Source: Dolichospermum sp. LEGE 00240 (GTDB taxonomy: Bacteria; Cyanobacteriota; Cyanobacteriia; Cyanobacteriales; Nostocaceae). From it: a DNA stretch of 64,000 nt. Position 1 is the stretch's first letter, and each line of letters starts with the position of its first letter. The notes beneath the pieces are model-generated. The model did no database searches. It was not told the origin of the DNA and saw only the letters and a program-made list of their open reading frames with translations. Made by a program: the position numbers and the translations under genes. The stretch covers positions 1 to 64,000 of the forward strand of contig NZ_JADEVZ010000021.1 of assembly GCF_015207875.1 (NCBI RefSeq). The letters run 5' to 3'. Shown here piece by piece: positions 25,766 to 34,797 of the stretch.

Positions 25766-26207
25766 ACAAATTAATTTATTTACTATTGGCTTTACTCAGA
25801 AAAAAGCCGAGCAGTTTTTTGAGACTTTGATAAAAGCAGGTGTGAAACGAGTTATTGACACTCGCTTAAATAATGTTTCTCAACTTGCGGGATTTGCGAA
25901 AAAGTCAGATTTACAATATTTTCTCCAGAAAATTGGCGGAATTGAATATATCCATATTCTTGATTTAGCTCCCACAAAAGACATTTTAGATGCTTATAAA
26001 AAAAAAGAAATAACTTGGGATAGCTATGAACAGAAATTTAACCAATTGATTACACAAAGACAAATTGAAAGGAAGTTATCTATAGATATGATAGATAAAA
26101 GTTGTTTATTGTGTAGTGAGTTAAAACCCCATAATTGTCATCGTCGGTTAGTGGCTGAATATTTGCAAAGTAACTTAGAAAAAAATATTAAAATTCATCA
26201 TCTTTAA
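25752..26207 (+). CDS. DUF488 domain protein, second of a pair
   Basis: A 151-residue shorter paralogue of its upstream neighbour: INLFTIGFTQKKAEQFFETL, VIDTRLNNVSQLAGFAKKSD, and CLLCSELKPHNCHRRLVAEY near the end. TIG...DTR...C-x-E...CHR is shared with the first protein. Three consecutive ATG codons (25752, 25755, 25758) could start it; all lie inside the upstream gene's end, so translation is coupled. Confidence 0.8.
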   Translation: MMMNEQINLFTIGFTQKKAEQFFETLIKAGVKRVIDTRLNNVSQLAGFAKKSDLQYFLQKIGGIEYIHILDLAPTKDILDAYKKKEITWDSYEQKFNQLITQRQIERKLSIDMIDKSCLLCSELKPHNCHRRLVAEYLQSNLEKNIKIHHL

Positions 26208-26365
26208 GTAAGTAGGTTAGCCTTGAAAATCGCCGTTATGGCAAGGCAAAAGGCAAGAGGCAATAGTGAAGAGGGTTTGGGGGATTTTACTTTTCTTTAC
26301 ACAGATTGGTTTTATTGTGTTCACCTACTTATAATATTATTTAAGGTGCTAATTAAAGTTTAACA

Positions 26366-27115
26366 ATGCTGACGTTTGATATTATTTGTCTTGCTAAATC
26401 CACTAAGCATGGCGGAATTTGTCTTGCAGGTATTAAAACCGATGGTACAGGGTGGTTACGACCAGTTTCTAACAAAAAAGATGGAACTCTATATCCAGAA
26501 CATTATAAGGATAGGAATGGTAGAGAGGTGCAATTATTTGATGTGGTGAGAATTCCTATAATTAGACATGAACCAAAATGTCATCAGCCAGAAAATTATC
26601 TGATTCATTATAGTTATAAATGGCAGATTTTAGGACAAGCTACTTTAGAACAAGTACGAAAATTAATTAAACCAGAAATTAAAAGAAATTCTTCTGAACC
26701 TAAATTATTGGGTAATTTTGGGAAACGTATCCGTTATGAAGATCTACAAATATCCCAGATTAGATATTCATTAATAATGATTAATCCAGAAAATTTAAAA
26801 TGGGAGATCAAATATAATTCTGCGAATAAGAAAACTTGCAGATGTCTTTTTTATTTATGTAATCATTTTTATGATTTACCAATTACAGATCCAATTTGGA
26901 TAGATAAACTTGATTTTTTAGAAATGGGAATATATTCCTGCGAAGAAGTCATAGAAAAACTCAACTTGGAAAATTTTGAACCTGATAAATTTAGATTAAC
27001 AATAAGTTTAAGTGAACCTTTTCAACCTTCATTTCAAAGTGAGGAAATATTTTGTTATAAATTAGTGGCATCTGTTATTAATGTTACGGATGTTGCTAAA
27101 CGTCTAGGATGGTAA
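26366..27115 (+). CDS. Predicted dual-OB-fold protein linked to DUF488 genes
   Basis: A 249-residue protein starting MLTFDIICLAKSTKHGGICL and AGIKTDGTGWLRPVSNKKDG. Beta-rich segments and GREVQLFDVVRIPI look like OB-fold barrels; two such units can be imagined (about 10-90 and 110-200). I recall proteins of this type being encoded beside DUF488 genes in predicted conflict systems, but I cannot confirm the family here. It is on the same strand as the DUF488 pair with a 158-bp gap containing short repeats. Confidence 0.6.
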   Translation: MLTFDIICLAKSTKHGGICLAGIKTDGTGWLRPVSNKKDGTLYPEHYKDRNGREVQLFDVVRIPIIRHEPKCHQPENYLIHYSYKWQILGQATLEQVRKLIKPEIKRNSSEPKLLGNFGKRIRYEDLQISQIRYSLIMINPENLKWEIKYNSANKKTCRCLFYLCNHFYDLPITDPIWIDKLDFLEMGIYSCEEVIEKLNLENFEPDKFRLTISLSEPFQPSFQSEEIFCYKLVASVINVTDVAKRLGW

Positions 27116-27352
27116 ATATTCCCAAATGATTTAATAATCGGGGAACTTAAAAGTAAAAAAAGAGACCAAGAGCCTTGGAGTGTAACTAATGCTAACTGCA
27201 AGACTAGCGATCGCCAATTCCACATTCTCCACATAGTTCAACTTTCGAGAATATTGACACTGTAAGTTTTTGCAGAAAAAACAACTTTTATTTATACCCT
27301 ATAATTTAATGCTAAGTTAAGAGTGATTAGCCCTTTTTTCCCAACTTACTCA

Positions 27353-28075
27353 ATGTCCCGCGTTTATCCCCGCCGTCAACGGCAGCTTGAAAGTTTAGTC
27401 CAAAAGTTAGGTTTGTCACTAAATGCACCTATTAAATGGGAATTGTTAGATTTAGCACTCACTCATCCCACGGTTTCTGATACTGCCAACTATGAACAGC
27501 TAGAGTTTGTTGGCGATGCAGTGGTACGCCTAGTGGCTGCCGTGGTATTATGGGAACATTATGCTGATTGTTCAGTTGGTGATTTTGCGGCTATTCGCTC
27601 GGTGTTGGTGAGCGATCGCATTCTCGCCCAATTAGCAAGAGAATATGGTTTAGAATTATATTTATTGGTGGCTGGTAGTGCTACGGCTGATCATATCGGC
27701 CAAGAATCACGATTAGCAGACTCCTTTGAAGCCGTTCTAGGGGCACTCTACCTTAGCACCAACAATCTTAACCTAATTCGTCCTTGGTTAGATCCCCATT
27801 TCCAACAGCTAACCACAGAAATTCGTCTTGATCCTGCCAGACTCAATTATAAAGCAGCCTTGCAAGAATGGACTCAAGCACAATTCAAAGTCCTTCCAGA
27901 ATATCGAGTTTTAGAAATTAGTCAACCCCACCGTACTCATGAACGCTTCTTTGCTGAAGTTTGGCTACATGAAAAAATGTTGGGACAAGGTAAAGGACGT
28001 TCTATTAAAGCCGCTGAACAAGCGGCTGCGAAGGAGGCCTATTTGCTAATTAGCACCCCACTAAAAGATGAGTAA
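27353..28075 (+). CDS. rnc: Ribonuclease III
   Basis: A 240-residue double-strand-specific RNase that processes rRNA precursors and structured RNAs. The catalytic domain (about 1-145) holds NYEQLEFVGDAVVRLVAAVV, the RNase III signature (canonical NERLEFLGDAVL), and the second acidic motif DSFEAVLGALYLS. A dsRNA-binding domain follows (about 155-235: LNYKAALQEWTQAQF; GRSIKAAEQAAAKEAYLLI). The start at 27353 (MSRVYPRRQRQ) is preferred to a TTG/ATT-like extension upstream. No clear Shine-Dalgarno. Confidence 0.9.
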   Translation: MSRVYPRRQRQLESLVQKLGLSLNAPIKWELLDLALTHPTVSDTANYEQLEFVGDAVVRLVAAVVLWEHYADCSVGDFAAIRSVLVSDRILAQLAREYGLELYLLVAGSATADHIGQESRLADSFEAVLGALYLSTNNLNLIRPWLDPHFQQLTTEIRLDPARLNYKAALQEWTQAQFKVLPEYRVLEISQPHRTHERFFAEVWLHEKMLGQGKGRSIKAAEQAAAKEAYLLISTPLKDE

Positions 28076-28463
28076 TAATAACAACCAAAGTCGTCAAAAC
28101 ATCAATTAATCATAAAACTCACCCCACACAGGTGTTTTACTCCTGCTAGATTTTCCAAACGCTGACTTTAGTAGAAAATAAACTACACAAAATTCTCCAA
28201 TTTATACCAAATTTTAGGATTACTATTTCTTGGTGATCATAATCACTGATGTTTCTTAATTAAAAATTTAAGATTAGGCAATACCTTGTCCACTTCATGT
28301 TTAGTTCTCAGTGAAGTCCTATGTTATGTGGTAAAATATCCGCAGCAGCATTAGACTAAACTGTACAAATTAAAAAATCATCGTAAAACCGGGTTTATAC
28401 GGTTAATAGTTTTAAGAAAACATATAAAAAATTACATTGATTCCAGCTTATAGGTAATGAAAA
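28076..28463. other. Intergenic region with no gene seen
   Basis: AT-rich DNA between rnc and a hypothetical gene. Only the phrase GCAATACCTTGTCCA (about 28278), an inverted near-match of 16039-16053, stands out. Probably promoter and leader of the next gene. Confidence 0.3.
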
Positions 28464-29825
28464 GTGAGAAACAGAATTGATATTAACCCAGATAAAACAG
28501 TTCCCCAAGCACATTCAACGAAATTAATTGGTCGAAAATTGGACTATGATCACCATTACCATGACTGTTACCATGAAGAACAGTTAATCTATCAACACTT
28601 ACTAAACTTAGTGCGAAAAGAATCTCCCAACCAAATGTTGGATAGATTTCGGGCATTATTTATTGAAAGAGCGAATTATCCTGAACCAGAAATTATCTCA
28701 ATTTTAGACAAGATTACCGCATCTAAGCACGCATCTGAAGAATTTCAGTTTTTCCTGAATCGGTGTTGCCATATTCTCATCAACTACTGGCACATGAACC
28801 CCCTGCTACATAGTGCAATTGACGATTTGATAGGTTTATTTAATGCTATACCTACTACTTATAAAATTAACAATTTACGTTGCCGCGAAATCAGCCGTTT
28901 ACGGGAATTAGTTAAACAGTTTGTCAGCAGCGAACAGTATTTAATTTTAAAGAGATTTACTCAAGTAGTAAATGAGACTCATCCTGTAGCTAAGAGGCAA
29001 GATAATCAACCACTGATGACCTTAATTCGCCGTTATCCTTATCTATATGAACATTGTTTAATGAACGACAACTCCACTATTGAACAAAAAGAAACTGTTA
29101 AACATTTTCAATCACAGGTACAAAAGAAATTTGAAATTGATTTATCACAATATGTAACTTATAAAGTGCGGCAAATTCAGGCATTGCAAAACACTTCAAC
29201 TGCTGAATCCTTACGAATTTTGCGCCCTATAGATAATCCTACATTATTAACTGATAGTGAGTTATACACCACATTAAAACATTTTGTGGGTAAAGTTGAA
29301 CATGGCAATACATATCATGAATCTGCCCAACAGTTCATAAAATATGGCGGACAAGCGAAAAATTTTCGTGATTTTAAAGATGATTTATATGAATATTTGA
29401 TATCTTCTGTAGACAAGCAATACGGGAAAAAACAATTCAACCGAAAACTATATAAATATTTACAAGATATTTTACCTCAAGCCGATGAGCAAAAAATTAA
29501 TGATTTATTATTAGTGAAAACTTGCAGCAATTTATTAAACTATTTAGTTGTTAATAACCAATCATCACCACAGCACTTTGTTTTCCTAGATTTAATTAGT
29601 AATCAAGGAACAGTCCCCACAATGGGCTTACTACTAAAAATTGTCCTCATTTGTGGAAAAGTCAAACCATATTTAGAAAGAAAATTTGCAATTTTGTTTA
29701 ATCACTATGAATCTTACACCACTGACACTGTTGGCTGGTTAGTGGGAACTTTGGAACAATTGAATATTGCTTTTAGTATTAATTTTGGTGGGATTGACTT
29801 ATCATTCTTTAAGAGATTTTGTTAA
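28464..29825 (+). CDS. Conserved hypothetical cyanobacterial protein
   Basis: A 453-residue, mainly helical cytoplasmic protein starting at GTG. There is no signal peptide, no membrane segment and no catalytic motif that I recognise. An unusual His/Tyr-rich stretch DYDHHYHDCYHEEQ lies near residues 28-41. Regular helical periodicity from 150 on (EISRLRELVKQFVSSEQYLI) suggests a scaffold or regulator. I believe orthologues exist in other filamentous cyanobacteria, but no function can be stated. Confidence 0.75.
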   Translation: MRNRIDINPDKTVPQAHSTKLIGRKLDYDHHYHDCYHEEQLIYQHLLNLVRKESPNQMLDRFRALFIERANYPEPEIISILDKITASKHASEEFQFFLNRCCHILINYWHMNPLLHSAIDDLIGLFNAIPTTYKINNLRCREISRLRELVKQFVSSEQYLILKRFTQVVNETHPVAKRQDNQPLMTLIRRYPYLYEHCLMNDNSTIEQKETVKHFQSQVQKKFEIDLSQYVTYKVRQIQALQNTSTAESLRILRPIDNPTLLTDSELYTTLKHFVGKVEHGNTYHESAQQFIKYGGQAKNFRDFKDDLYEYLISSVDKQYGKKQFNRKLYKYLQDILPQADEQKINDLLLVKTCSNLLNYLVVNNQSSPQHFVFLDLISNQGTVPTMGLLLKIVLICGKVKPYLERKFAILFNHYESYTTDTVGWLVGTLEQLNIAFSINFGGIDLSFFKRFC

Positions 29826-29837
29826 AAATAAATAGGG

Positions 29838-29995
29838 CTTGCTGAGGTCTTGATAAATCTCTTAAAAAGTTGAGAGATAGTACAATATAGCGGTTCTCGG
29901 TTGAGTGAGATACAAGAACCCCACCCCCCACCCCCTCTCCGCAAGCGAGGAGGGGGCTAGGATGTATCTAAATTCAATTGCATACCACTATAGCA
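29838..29995. repeat. Repeat-rich intergenic segment
   Basis: A solo TAGGGCTTGCTGA end at 29838, then the common cyanobacterial repeat with inverted C/G runs (CCCCCTCTCC ... GAGGAGGGGG, 29931-29956), forming a strong hairpin. No gene. Confidence 0.65.
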
Positions 29996-30019
29996 TAAAT
30001 TTAAGCTTTTGTATACATT

Positions 30020-30044
30020 AAAAAAGACAGAGATTTTCTCTGTC
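30020..30044 (-). terminator. Terminator of the last RRM gene
   Basis: Stem GACAGAGA / TCTCTGTC with a T-run on the minus strand, 37 bp past the stop of the gene at 30081-30404. Confidence 0.85.
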
Positions 30045-30080
30045 CTGAAAATATGATGCTTAGAGTTTTAATGGCAAAAT

Positions 30081-30404
30081 TTAGTAGCGATCGCGTCCAC
30101 CACCACCATATCCACCACGTCCAGATCCACCACCACCAAAAGAACCTCTATCTCCTCTATCTTCTTTGGGTTTAGCTTTGTTAACCTTCAAGTCGCGTCC
30201 CAGCCATTCAGCACCATCAAGTGCAGCAATTGCTGCTGCTTCTTCCGCATCTGATCCCATTTCTACAAAGGCAAAACCTCTTACACGCCCAGTTTCCCGA
30301 TCAGTAGGTATTTGAACTCTCTTAACCTCTCCATATTCTTTAAAAACCTCCGTTAAAGCGTCCACTGTAACCTGATAGGATAAATTACCAACGTAAATTG
30401 ACAT
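30081..30404 (-). CDS. RRM glycine-rich RNA-binding protein, gene 1 of 3
   Basis: A 107-residue cyanobacterial Rbp protein. One RRM domain (1-80) with RNP2 [10 protein letters not shown] and RNP1 RGFAFVEM; a glycine/arginine tail ([18 protein letters not shown]) follows. Such proteins are cold-induced RNA chaperones in Anabaena. Start ATG has CGGAGCC upstream. The gene lies last in a tandem of three, each with its own terminator. Confidence 0.93.
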   Translation of the reverse strand: MSIYVGNLSYQVTVDALTEVFKEYGEVKRVQIPTDRETGRVRGFAFVEMGSDAEEAAAIAALDGAEWLGRDLKVNKAKPKEDRGDRGSFGGGGSGRGGYGGGGRDRY

Positions 30405-30483
30405 TAAATGGCTCCGAAAACTAAAAAGTTGACTCGTTCTTTAACTACAATATCAGCACCCAGATAAAATCCGCTATAGGACT

Positions 30484-30505
30484 TAAAAAAGACACATATT
30501 GTGTC
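30484..30505 (-). terminator. Terminator between RRM genes 2 and 1
   Basis: Stem GACACA / TGTGTC with loop TAT and a T-run on the minus strand. The same structure is copied at 30933-30954. Confidence 0.85.
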
Positions 30506-30544
30506 TGTCTTGATAAAATTACAATCTGTTGTGGATGTTAAAGC

Positions 30545-30853
30545 TTAGTAACGGTTGCGTCCACCACCGCTACCACCACCATATCCACCACGTCCACCAC
30601 CACCACGATCTTCTTTGGGTTTAGCTTTGTTAACTTTTAAGCTACGTCCCATCCATTCAGCGCCATCAAGCGCTTCGATTGCGGCTGTTTCTTCTGCGTC
30701 TGTTCCCATTTCTACAAAGGCAAAACCTCTTTTCCGACCAGTTTCCCGGTCAGTGGGTAGTTGGACTCTCTTCACGGTTCCATATTCTGCGAAAACCCCA
30801 GTTAGGTCATTTTCTGTAACCTCATAGGATAAATTACCAACGTAAATTGACAT
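30545..30853 (-). CDS. RRM glycine-rich RNA-binding protein, gene 2 of 3
   Basis: A 102-residue protein with RNP2 [10 protein letters not shown] and RNP1 RGFAFVEM, and a Gly-rich tail ending GGGRNRY. About three quarters identical to its two neighbours by eye. Its upstream and downstream intergenic regions match those of gene 1 (ATCAGCAC-C-CAGATAAAATC), so gene plus leader were duplicated as a unit. Confidence 0.93.
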   Translation of the reverse strand: MSIYVGNLSYEVTENDLTGVFAEYGTVKRVQLPTDRETGRKRGFAFVEMGTDAEETAAIEALDGAEWMGRSLKVNKAKPKEDRGGGGRGGYGGGSGGGRNRY

Positions 30854-30932
30854 TGAATAGCTCCGAAAACTAAAAAGTTGACTTGTTCCTTAACTACAAT
30901 ATCAGCACTCAGATAAAATCCGCCATAGGACT

Positions 30933-30954
30933 TAAAAAAGACACATATTGTGTC
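30933..30954 (-). terminator. Terminator between RRM genes 3 and 2
   Basis: Stem GACACA / TGTGTC with loop TAT and a T-run on the minus strand. Near-identical to 30484-30505. Confidence 0.85.
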
Positions 30955-30993
30955 TGTCTTGATAAAATTATGATTGATTGTGGATGTGAAAAT

Positions 30994-31290
30994 TTAGTAA
31001 CGGCGAGAATAGCCGCCACCGTCACCACCCCGTCCACCACCACGCTCTTCTCTGGGTTTAGCTTTATTAACCTTCAAGTTGCGTCCCATCCATTCAGAAC
31101 CATCAAGCGCTTCAATTGCTGCTGCTTCTTCTGCATCTGAACTCATTTCTACAAAGCCGAAACCCCTGACGCGTCCGGTTTCTCGGTCAATAGGTAGTTG
31201 AGCTTTTTTTACAGTTCCATATTCTGCAAAAACCTGCTTGAGGTCTTCTTCTCCGACTTGATAGGACAAATTACCGACGTAAATTGACAT
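30994..31290 (-). CDS. RRM glycine-rich RNA-binding protein, gene 3 of 3
   Basis: A 98-residue protein with RNP2 [10 protein letters not shown] and RNP1 RGFGFVEM and a Gly-rich tail ending GGYSRRY. Start at 31290 is set by TGGAGC upstream and alignment with the two paralogues; a 20-residue extension upstream (Cys/Phe-rich) is not family-like. First in the transcription direction of the three. Confidence 0.92.
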   Translation of the reverse strand: MSIYVGNLSYQVGEEDLKQVFAEYGTVKKAQLPIDRETGRVRGFGFVEMSSDAEEAAAIEALDGSEWMGRNLKVNKAKPREERGGGRGGDGGGYSRRY

Positions 31291-31422
31291 TGAATAGCTC
31301 CAGAAATTAAAAAATGGGCATTTACAGTATGAATAAAAGAAATGCCTCAACCATATAATACCAGTAATTAAGGTTTATTTTCTAATTGGGCATAGAAATT
31401 TTTTCTCCGGTAGCATAACCCA

Positions 31423-31557
31423 CCTGAGTTCGACATAAGATAATTTTTGGAAAACTGCCCCAAATATGAGTCTCAAACCCTTATGATCTCGTTGAAGAAA
31501 TCATAACTCTGTTCGCGTAGCGTCTCCGAAGGAGAAACTCCTAACACCGAACTCAGG
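31423..31557. mobile_element. MITE-like element, CCTGAGTTCG family, copy 2 (135 bp)
   Basis: Same ends as 11118-11283, opposite orientation, with one internal 31-bp block where copy 1 has two. The long internal stretch (GACATAAGATAATTTTTGGA ... CAAATATGAGTCTCAAACC) matches almost base for base. Confidence 0.8.
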
Positions 31558-31622
31558 TCATAACCAAATCACCAACCGTCCCATATAACAACTAACCAAA
31601 GCCCAAATCACCAAAGTACGAC

Positions 31623-32492
31623 TCACGAAGATGTGGGAGAAGGATGAGATTTTGTAATTGGCATCGAATAAGATTTTGGTAGTTTTAAATCAGCAAATTC
31701 ACAGATAGAACTAAAGGCACAAAAACGGCAATGGTTTCCGGGATTTGGGGGAAATATTTGACTGAAGTTGCTATTTTTAGCTTCATATTGTTGCAAATCT
31801 TCTTGATGTTGATGGGCAATATTTGCTAACTCAGATTCTAAGGCTTTAAACTCACTATTACTAATAGTAATTAATTCCGATTTTTTGCCAACTTCCAAAT
31901 TATAAAAAGAGGCAACTGCGGGTTTGCCAGGATAAAGATAACGGGCTGCCAGTAAATAAACTAGTGCTTGTCTGTGGTCAAAGGCAGATCTACCCGTTTT
32001 AAAATCTAAAATATGTAAGGTGCTATCAGACTCAATAAATATACAGTCCATAGCGGCATATAACCGAAAGCAATAATCTTGTTTTTCAATCACAATTGGT
32101 TTGGGGAAACCTTCATCACCGGAAGTTAATTCCAGAATCCGCTTACCCAACAATAAAGGGGCATTTTGATATTTTCTTAAAATTTGTAATACCCGATATT
32201 TAACTGTTTCATGAGTCTGACTCAATCCCAATAACCTCGCTACTTTTTCCACGCCATCAACCTGAGTTAACCAATGCAGATGACGGTGAAACTCATACAC
32301 ACCTTTTTGGGCAAGAATGCCAATGCGCTGGGGTGGAGTAGCTGTTACCAACAGAGACTTGACTTTTGGTTCATGCTGTCGCGCTTTAATAAATCCTCTT
32401 CTCATTTGGCAATGCCAATGCTCCTGTCCCCGACTGGGGGCAAATAAAGACCAAAGGTGGTAACTAACAAAGGGTCTATCGGGGGTTGACAT
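31623..32492 (-). CDS. PD-(D/E)XK (RecB/Cas4-like) nuclease family protein
   Basis: A 289-residue cytoplasmic protein. The nuclease core is around 165-195: AAMDCIFIESDSTLHILDFK, giving D...DxK, followed by the helix QALVYLLAARYLYPG. Near the C-terminus HCRFCAFSSICEF provides three Cys that, with a possible upstream ligand, resemble the 4Fe-4S cluster of Cas4/AddB-type nucleases. No cas or recombination gene adjoins. A DNA repair role is an inference. Confidence 0.8.
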   Translation of the reverse strand: MSTPDRPFVSYHLWSLFAPSRGQEHWHCQMRRGFIKARQHEPKVKSLLVTATPPQRIGILAQKGVYEFHRHLHWLTQVDGVEKVARLLGLSQTHETVKYRVLQILRKYQNAPLLLGKRILELTSGDEGFPKPIVIEKQDYCFRLYAAMDCIFIESDSTLHILDFKTGRSAFDHRQALVYLLAARYLYPGKPAVASFYNLEVGKKSELITISNSEFKALESELANIAHQHQEDLQQYEAKNSNFSQIFPPNPGNHCRFCAFSSICEFADLKLPKSYSMPITKSHPSPTSS

Positions 32493-32614
32493 TGCTCATG
32501 TAGAGTGAGAGAAATTACCTTGGGGATACTTGCGGCTTAGTGGCTGTTCCACAGCTTTGCGGGATGCTTCCTAATAGTAAATAGCAATAATCATGCACGG
32601 GAGAGAGTGGCAAT

Positions 32615-34042
32615 ATGAGTAACCCTAGCAATTCCGGTAAGATAAAGTTTGGGACTGATGGATGGCGCGGAATTATTGCCGATGATTTTACTTTTCCTAA
32701 TGTACGGAAAGTAACGAGAGCGATCGCTAGTTATCTAAAAACGGCCTATAGTCAGGACAAACCTGTTTTAATTGCCTACGATACACGGTTTTTAGCTGAC
32801 GAGTTCGCCCGCGCATCTGCCGCAGTTTTGGCGGATTTGGGCTGGAATGTGAAAATTACTGATCGGGATTGTCCCACCCCAGTAATTGCCTACAATGCCC
32901 GTCTGCTCAATTCCGCAGGGGCTTTGATGTTTACTGCTAGTCATAATCCTGCACCCTATTGTGGGATTAAATATATTCCCGATTATGCAGGTCCTGCAAC
33001 TCCAGAAATTACTGATACTATTGTCGCCAACATAGAAACAGCATCGGATGAGTTACCTGGAAGTAACCCATCTGGGACAATTTCTACTTTTGATCCAAAG
33101 CCCGATTATCTAAATTTTATCTACACCTTGTTGGATGTGGAAAAAATTAAAAGTGCGAATTTAAAGGTCAAATATGATGCCCTTTATTCTACCTCACGGG
33201 GATATTTAGATGAAGTCTTGCAACACTGTGGTTGTCAATTAGAAAGTTTCCACGATTGGCGAGATGTGCTGTTTGGCGGTGGTATGCCTGAACCCAAAGG
33301 GGAACAGTTAGTTGAGTTGGTGGCAGCCGTGAAGGCTGATCATGCGGATTTGGGTTTGGCTACCGATGGTGATAGCGATCGCTTTGGTATTGTTGATGAA
33401 CAAGGTAATGTCCTTACTCCCAATACAGTGCTGTTAGTTCTAGCACGGCATTTGATTAAAAACAAGGGTAAGAGCGGTGCAATTGTTAGGACTGTGGCAA
33501 CTACGCATTTATTAGATAATTTTGCTGCTAAGTATGGCTTGCAAATTTATGAAACTGCGGTGGGTTTTAAATACATTGGCGAGAAAATGCGAGAAACTGC
33601 TGTTTTGATTGGTGGAGAAGAATCCGGTGGTTTAAGTATCATTGGCCATATTCCCGAAAAAGATGGGGTTTTAGCAGATATGCTAGTAGCTGAGGCGATC
33701 GCTTATGAAGGTAAGCCTTTAAGTCAGTTGGTACAGGAAGCTATAGCTGAAGCTGATGGACCCTTGTATAACAATCGCTTGGATTTACACCTCACGGAAG
33801 ATCACAAAGTCGCAGTGATTGATTCCTACACCCAAAATCCGCCCTCAGAAGTGGCAGGAATTCCGGTGAAAGAGGTGGGCAGGAAAGATGGTATTAAACT
33901 GTATTTAGAAGAGGGTAGCTGGGTGTTACTGCGTCCTTCTGGAACAGAACCTTTGGTGAGAGTGTACATGGAAACCAACTCACCGGAAAAACTTAGTCAG
34001 ATTGCTAAATTCATGGCAGGTGAAATTGCTAAGTTAGCTTAG
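32615..34042 (+). CDS. Phosphoglucomutase/phosphomannomutase family protein
   Basis: A 475-residue alpha-D-phosphohexomutase. Active-site Ser loop FTASHNPAPYCGIKYIP (about 108-124), metal-binding DGDSDRFG (about 254-261), sugar-binding EESGGLSI (about 336-343) and phosphate-binding RPSGTEPLVRVYMET (near 440-455), in the usual four-domain order. It interconverts 1- and 6-phosphosugars for glycogen, sucrose or envelope sugar synthesis; which sugar is preferred cannot be read off. Confidence 0.9.
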   Translation: MSNPSNSGKIKFGTDGWRGIIADDFTFPNVRKVTRAIASYLKTAYSQDKPVLIAYDTRFLADEFARASAAVLADLGWNVKITDRDCPTPVIAYNARLLNSAGALMFTASHNPAPYCGIKYIPDYAGPATPEITDTIVANIETASDELPGSNPSGTISTFDPKPDYLNFIYTLLDVEKIKSANLKVKYDALYSTSRGYLDEVLQHCGCQLESFHDWRDVLFGGGMPEPKGEQLVELVAAVKADHADLGLATDGDSDRFGIVDEQGNVLTPNTVLLVLARHLIKNKGKSGAIVRTVATTHLLDNFAAKYGLQIYETAVGFKYIGEKMRETAVLIGGEESGGLSIIGHIPEKDGVLADMLVAEAIAYEGKPLSQLVQEAIAEADGPLYNNRLDLHLTEDHKVAVIDSYTQNPPSEVAGIPVKEVGRKDGIKLYLEEGSWVLLRPSGTEPLVRVYMETNSPEKLSQIAKFMAGEIAKLA

Positions 34043-34135
34043 TTTATAGCAGGGAGCAGGAGTCACCGAATCAGGAGAAAGAATAAAATTCGCTCCCTGT
34101 TCCCTTGTCATAACAATAATTTTTAATGTCCACCT

Positions 34136-34270
34136 ATAGGACTCCGGTTTGATTCTGTGAATTTTCCTGCGTAGGAAGGCAAAAGGCAAGAGGATTTCAG
34201 AATATGAAGGTGTACCGAGTTTTCTATGACTACGCCACGCAAGCTATCAAGAATCAAATAGGAGTCCTAT
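34136..34270. mobile_element. MITE-like element, ATAGGACTCC family, copy 1 (135 bp)
   Basis: Ends ATAGGACTCC and GGAGTCCTAT are inverted complements, extended inward by TTTGATT / AATCAAAT. Inside lies the shared phrase GTGTACCGAGTT...CTACGCCACGCAAGC, also in copy 2 at 48421-48577. Confidence 0.78.
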
Positions 34271-34797
34271 CCCGGATTTCCCACCAAAATCCTCAAACCC
34301 TTATAAAATCTGGATTCTGGGTTTTCACACTGCATCAAAAATCAACTTCATGAAAAATGCCCGAAACCGTCTCTCTATAAGGATTATATAGATTGCGATC
34401 GCATTGTTTGTGAGAAATCCGGGCTATATCTATGGAAATTATCAATAATATTTACACAATTTTAAATGACGTGGGCATTACCCATTGTATAATATCCTTG
34501 ATAGGCATTGCTTACAAAAAAAGGGAACAGATAAGAAACTAAAGTTTCACCAGTTTAAAGCTCACTCAAAAAAAATGTTTTTAAAAGATGCGTAGCACGA
34601 AAAAAACAGTGTCATTATTTCAATCTCATGTTTTTAAACATGAGTTTTTCCTGTTCCCTGCCGTCACAGACAACCTTTTCAGCAAACCCTAAATATTAGT
34701 TTATAGAGAATTTTTCCCATCAATCAAGTTGTTATAGCTTTAAAATTCACTTTACGTATTTTAAATTGAAATAATCATCGTGAAAATGAGGTTAATT
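34271..34797. other. Long intergenic region with repeat ends
   Basis: No gene. A perfect hairpin CTCATGTTT TT AAACATGAG at 34625-34644 followed by T residues, and CCTGCCGTCACAGACAACCT leading to the element end TTCAGCAAACCCTA at 34679-34692 (family of 42289-42504). A degenerate opposite end may be at about 34501. The 3' part should hold the promoter of the next gene. Confidence 0.45.
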
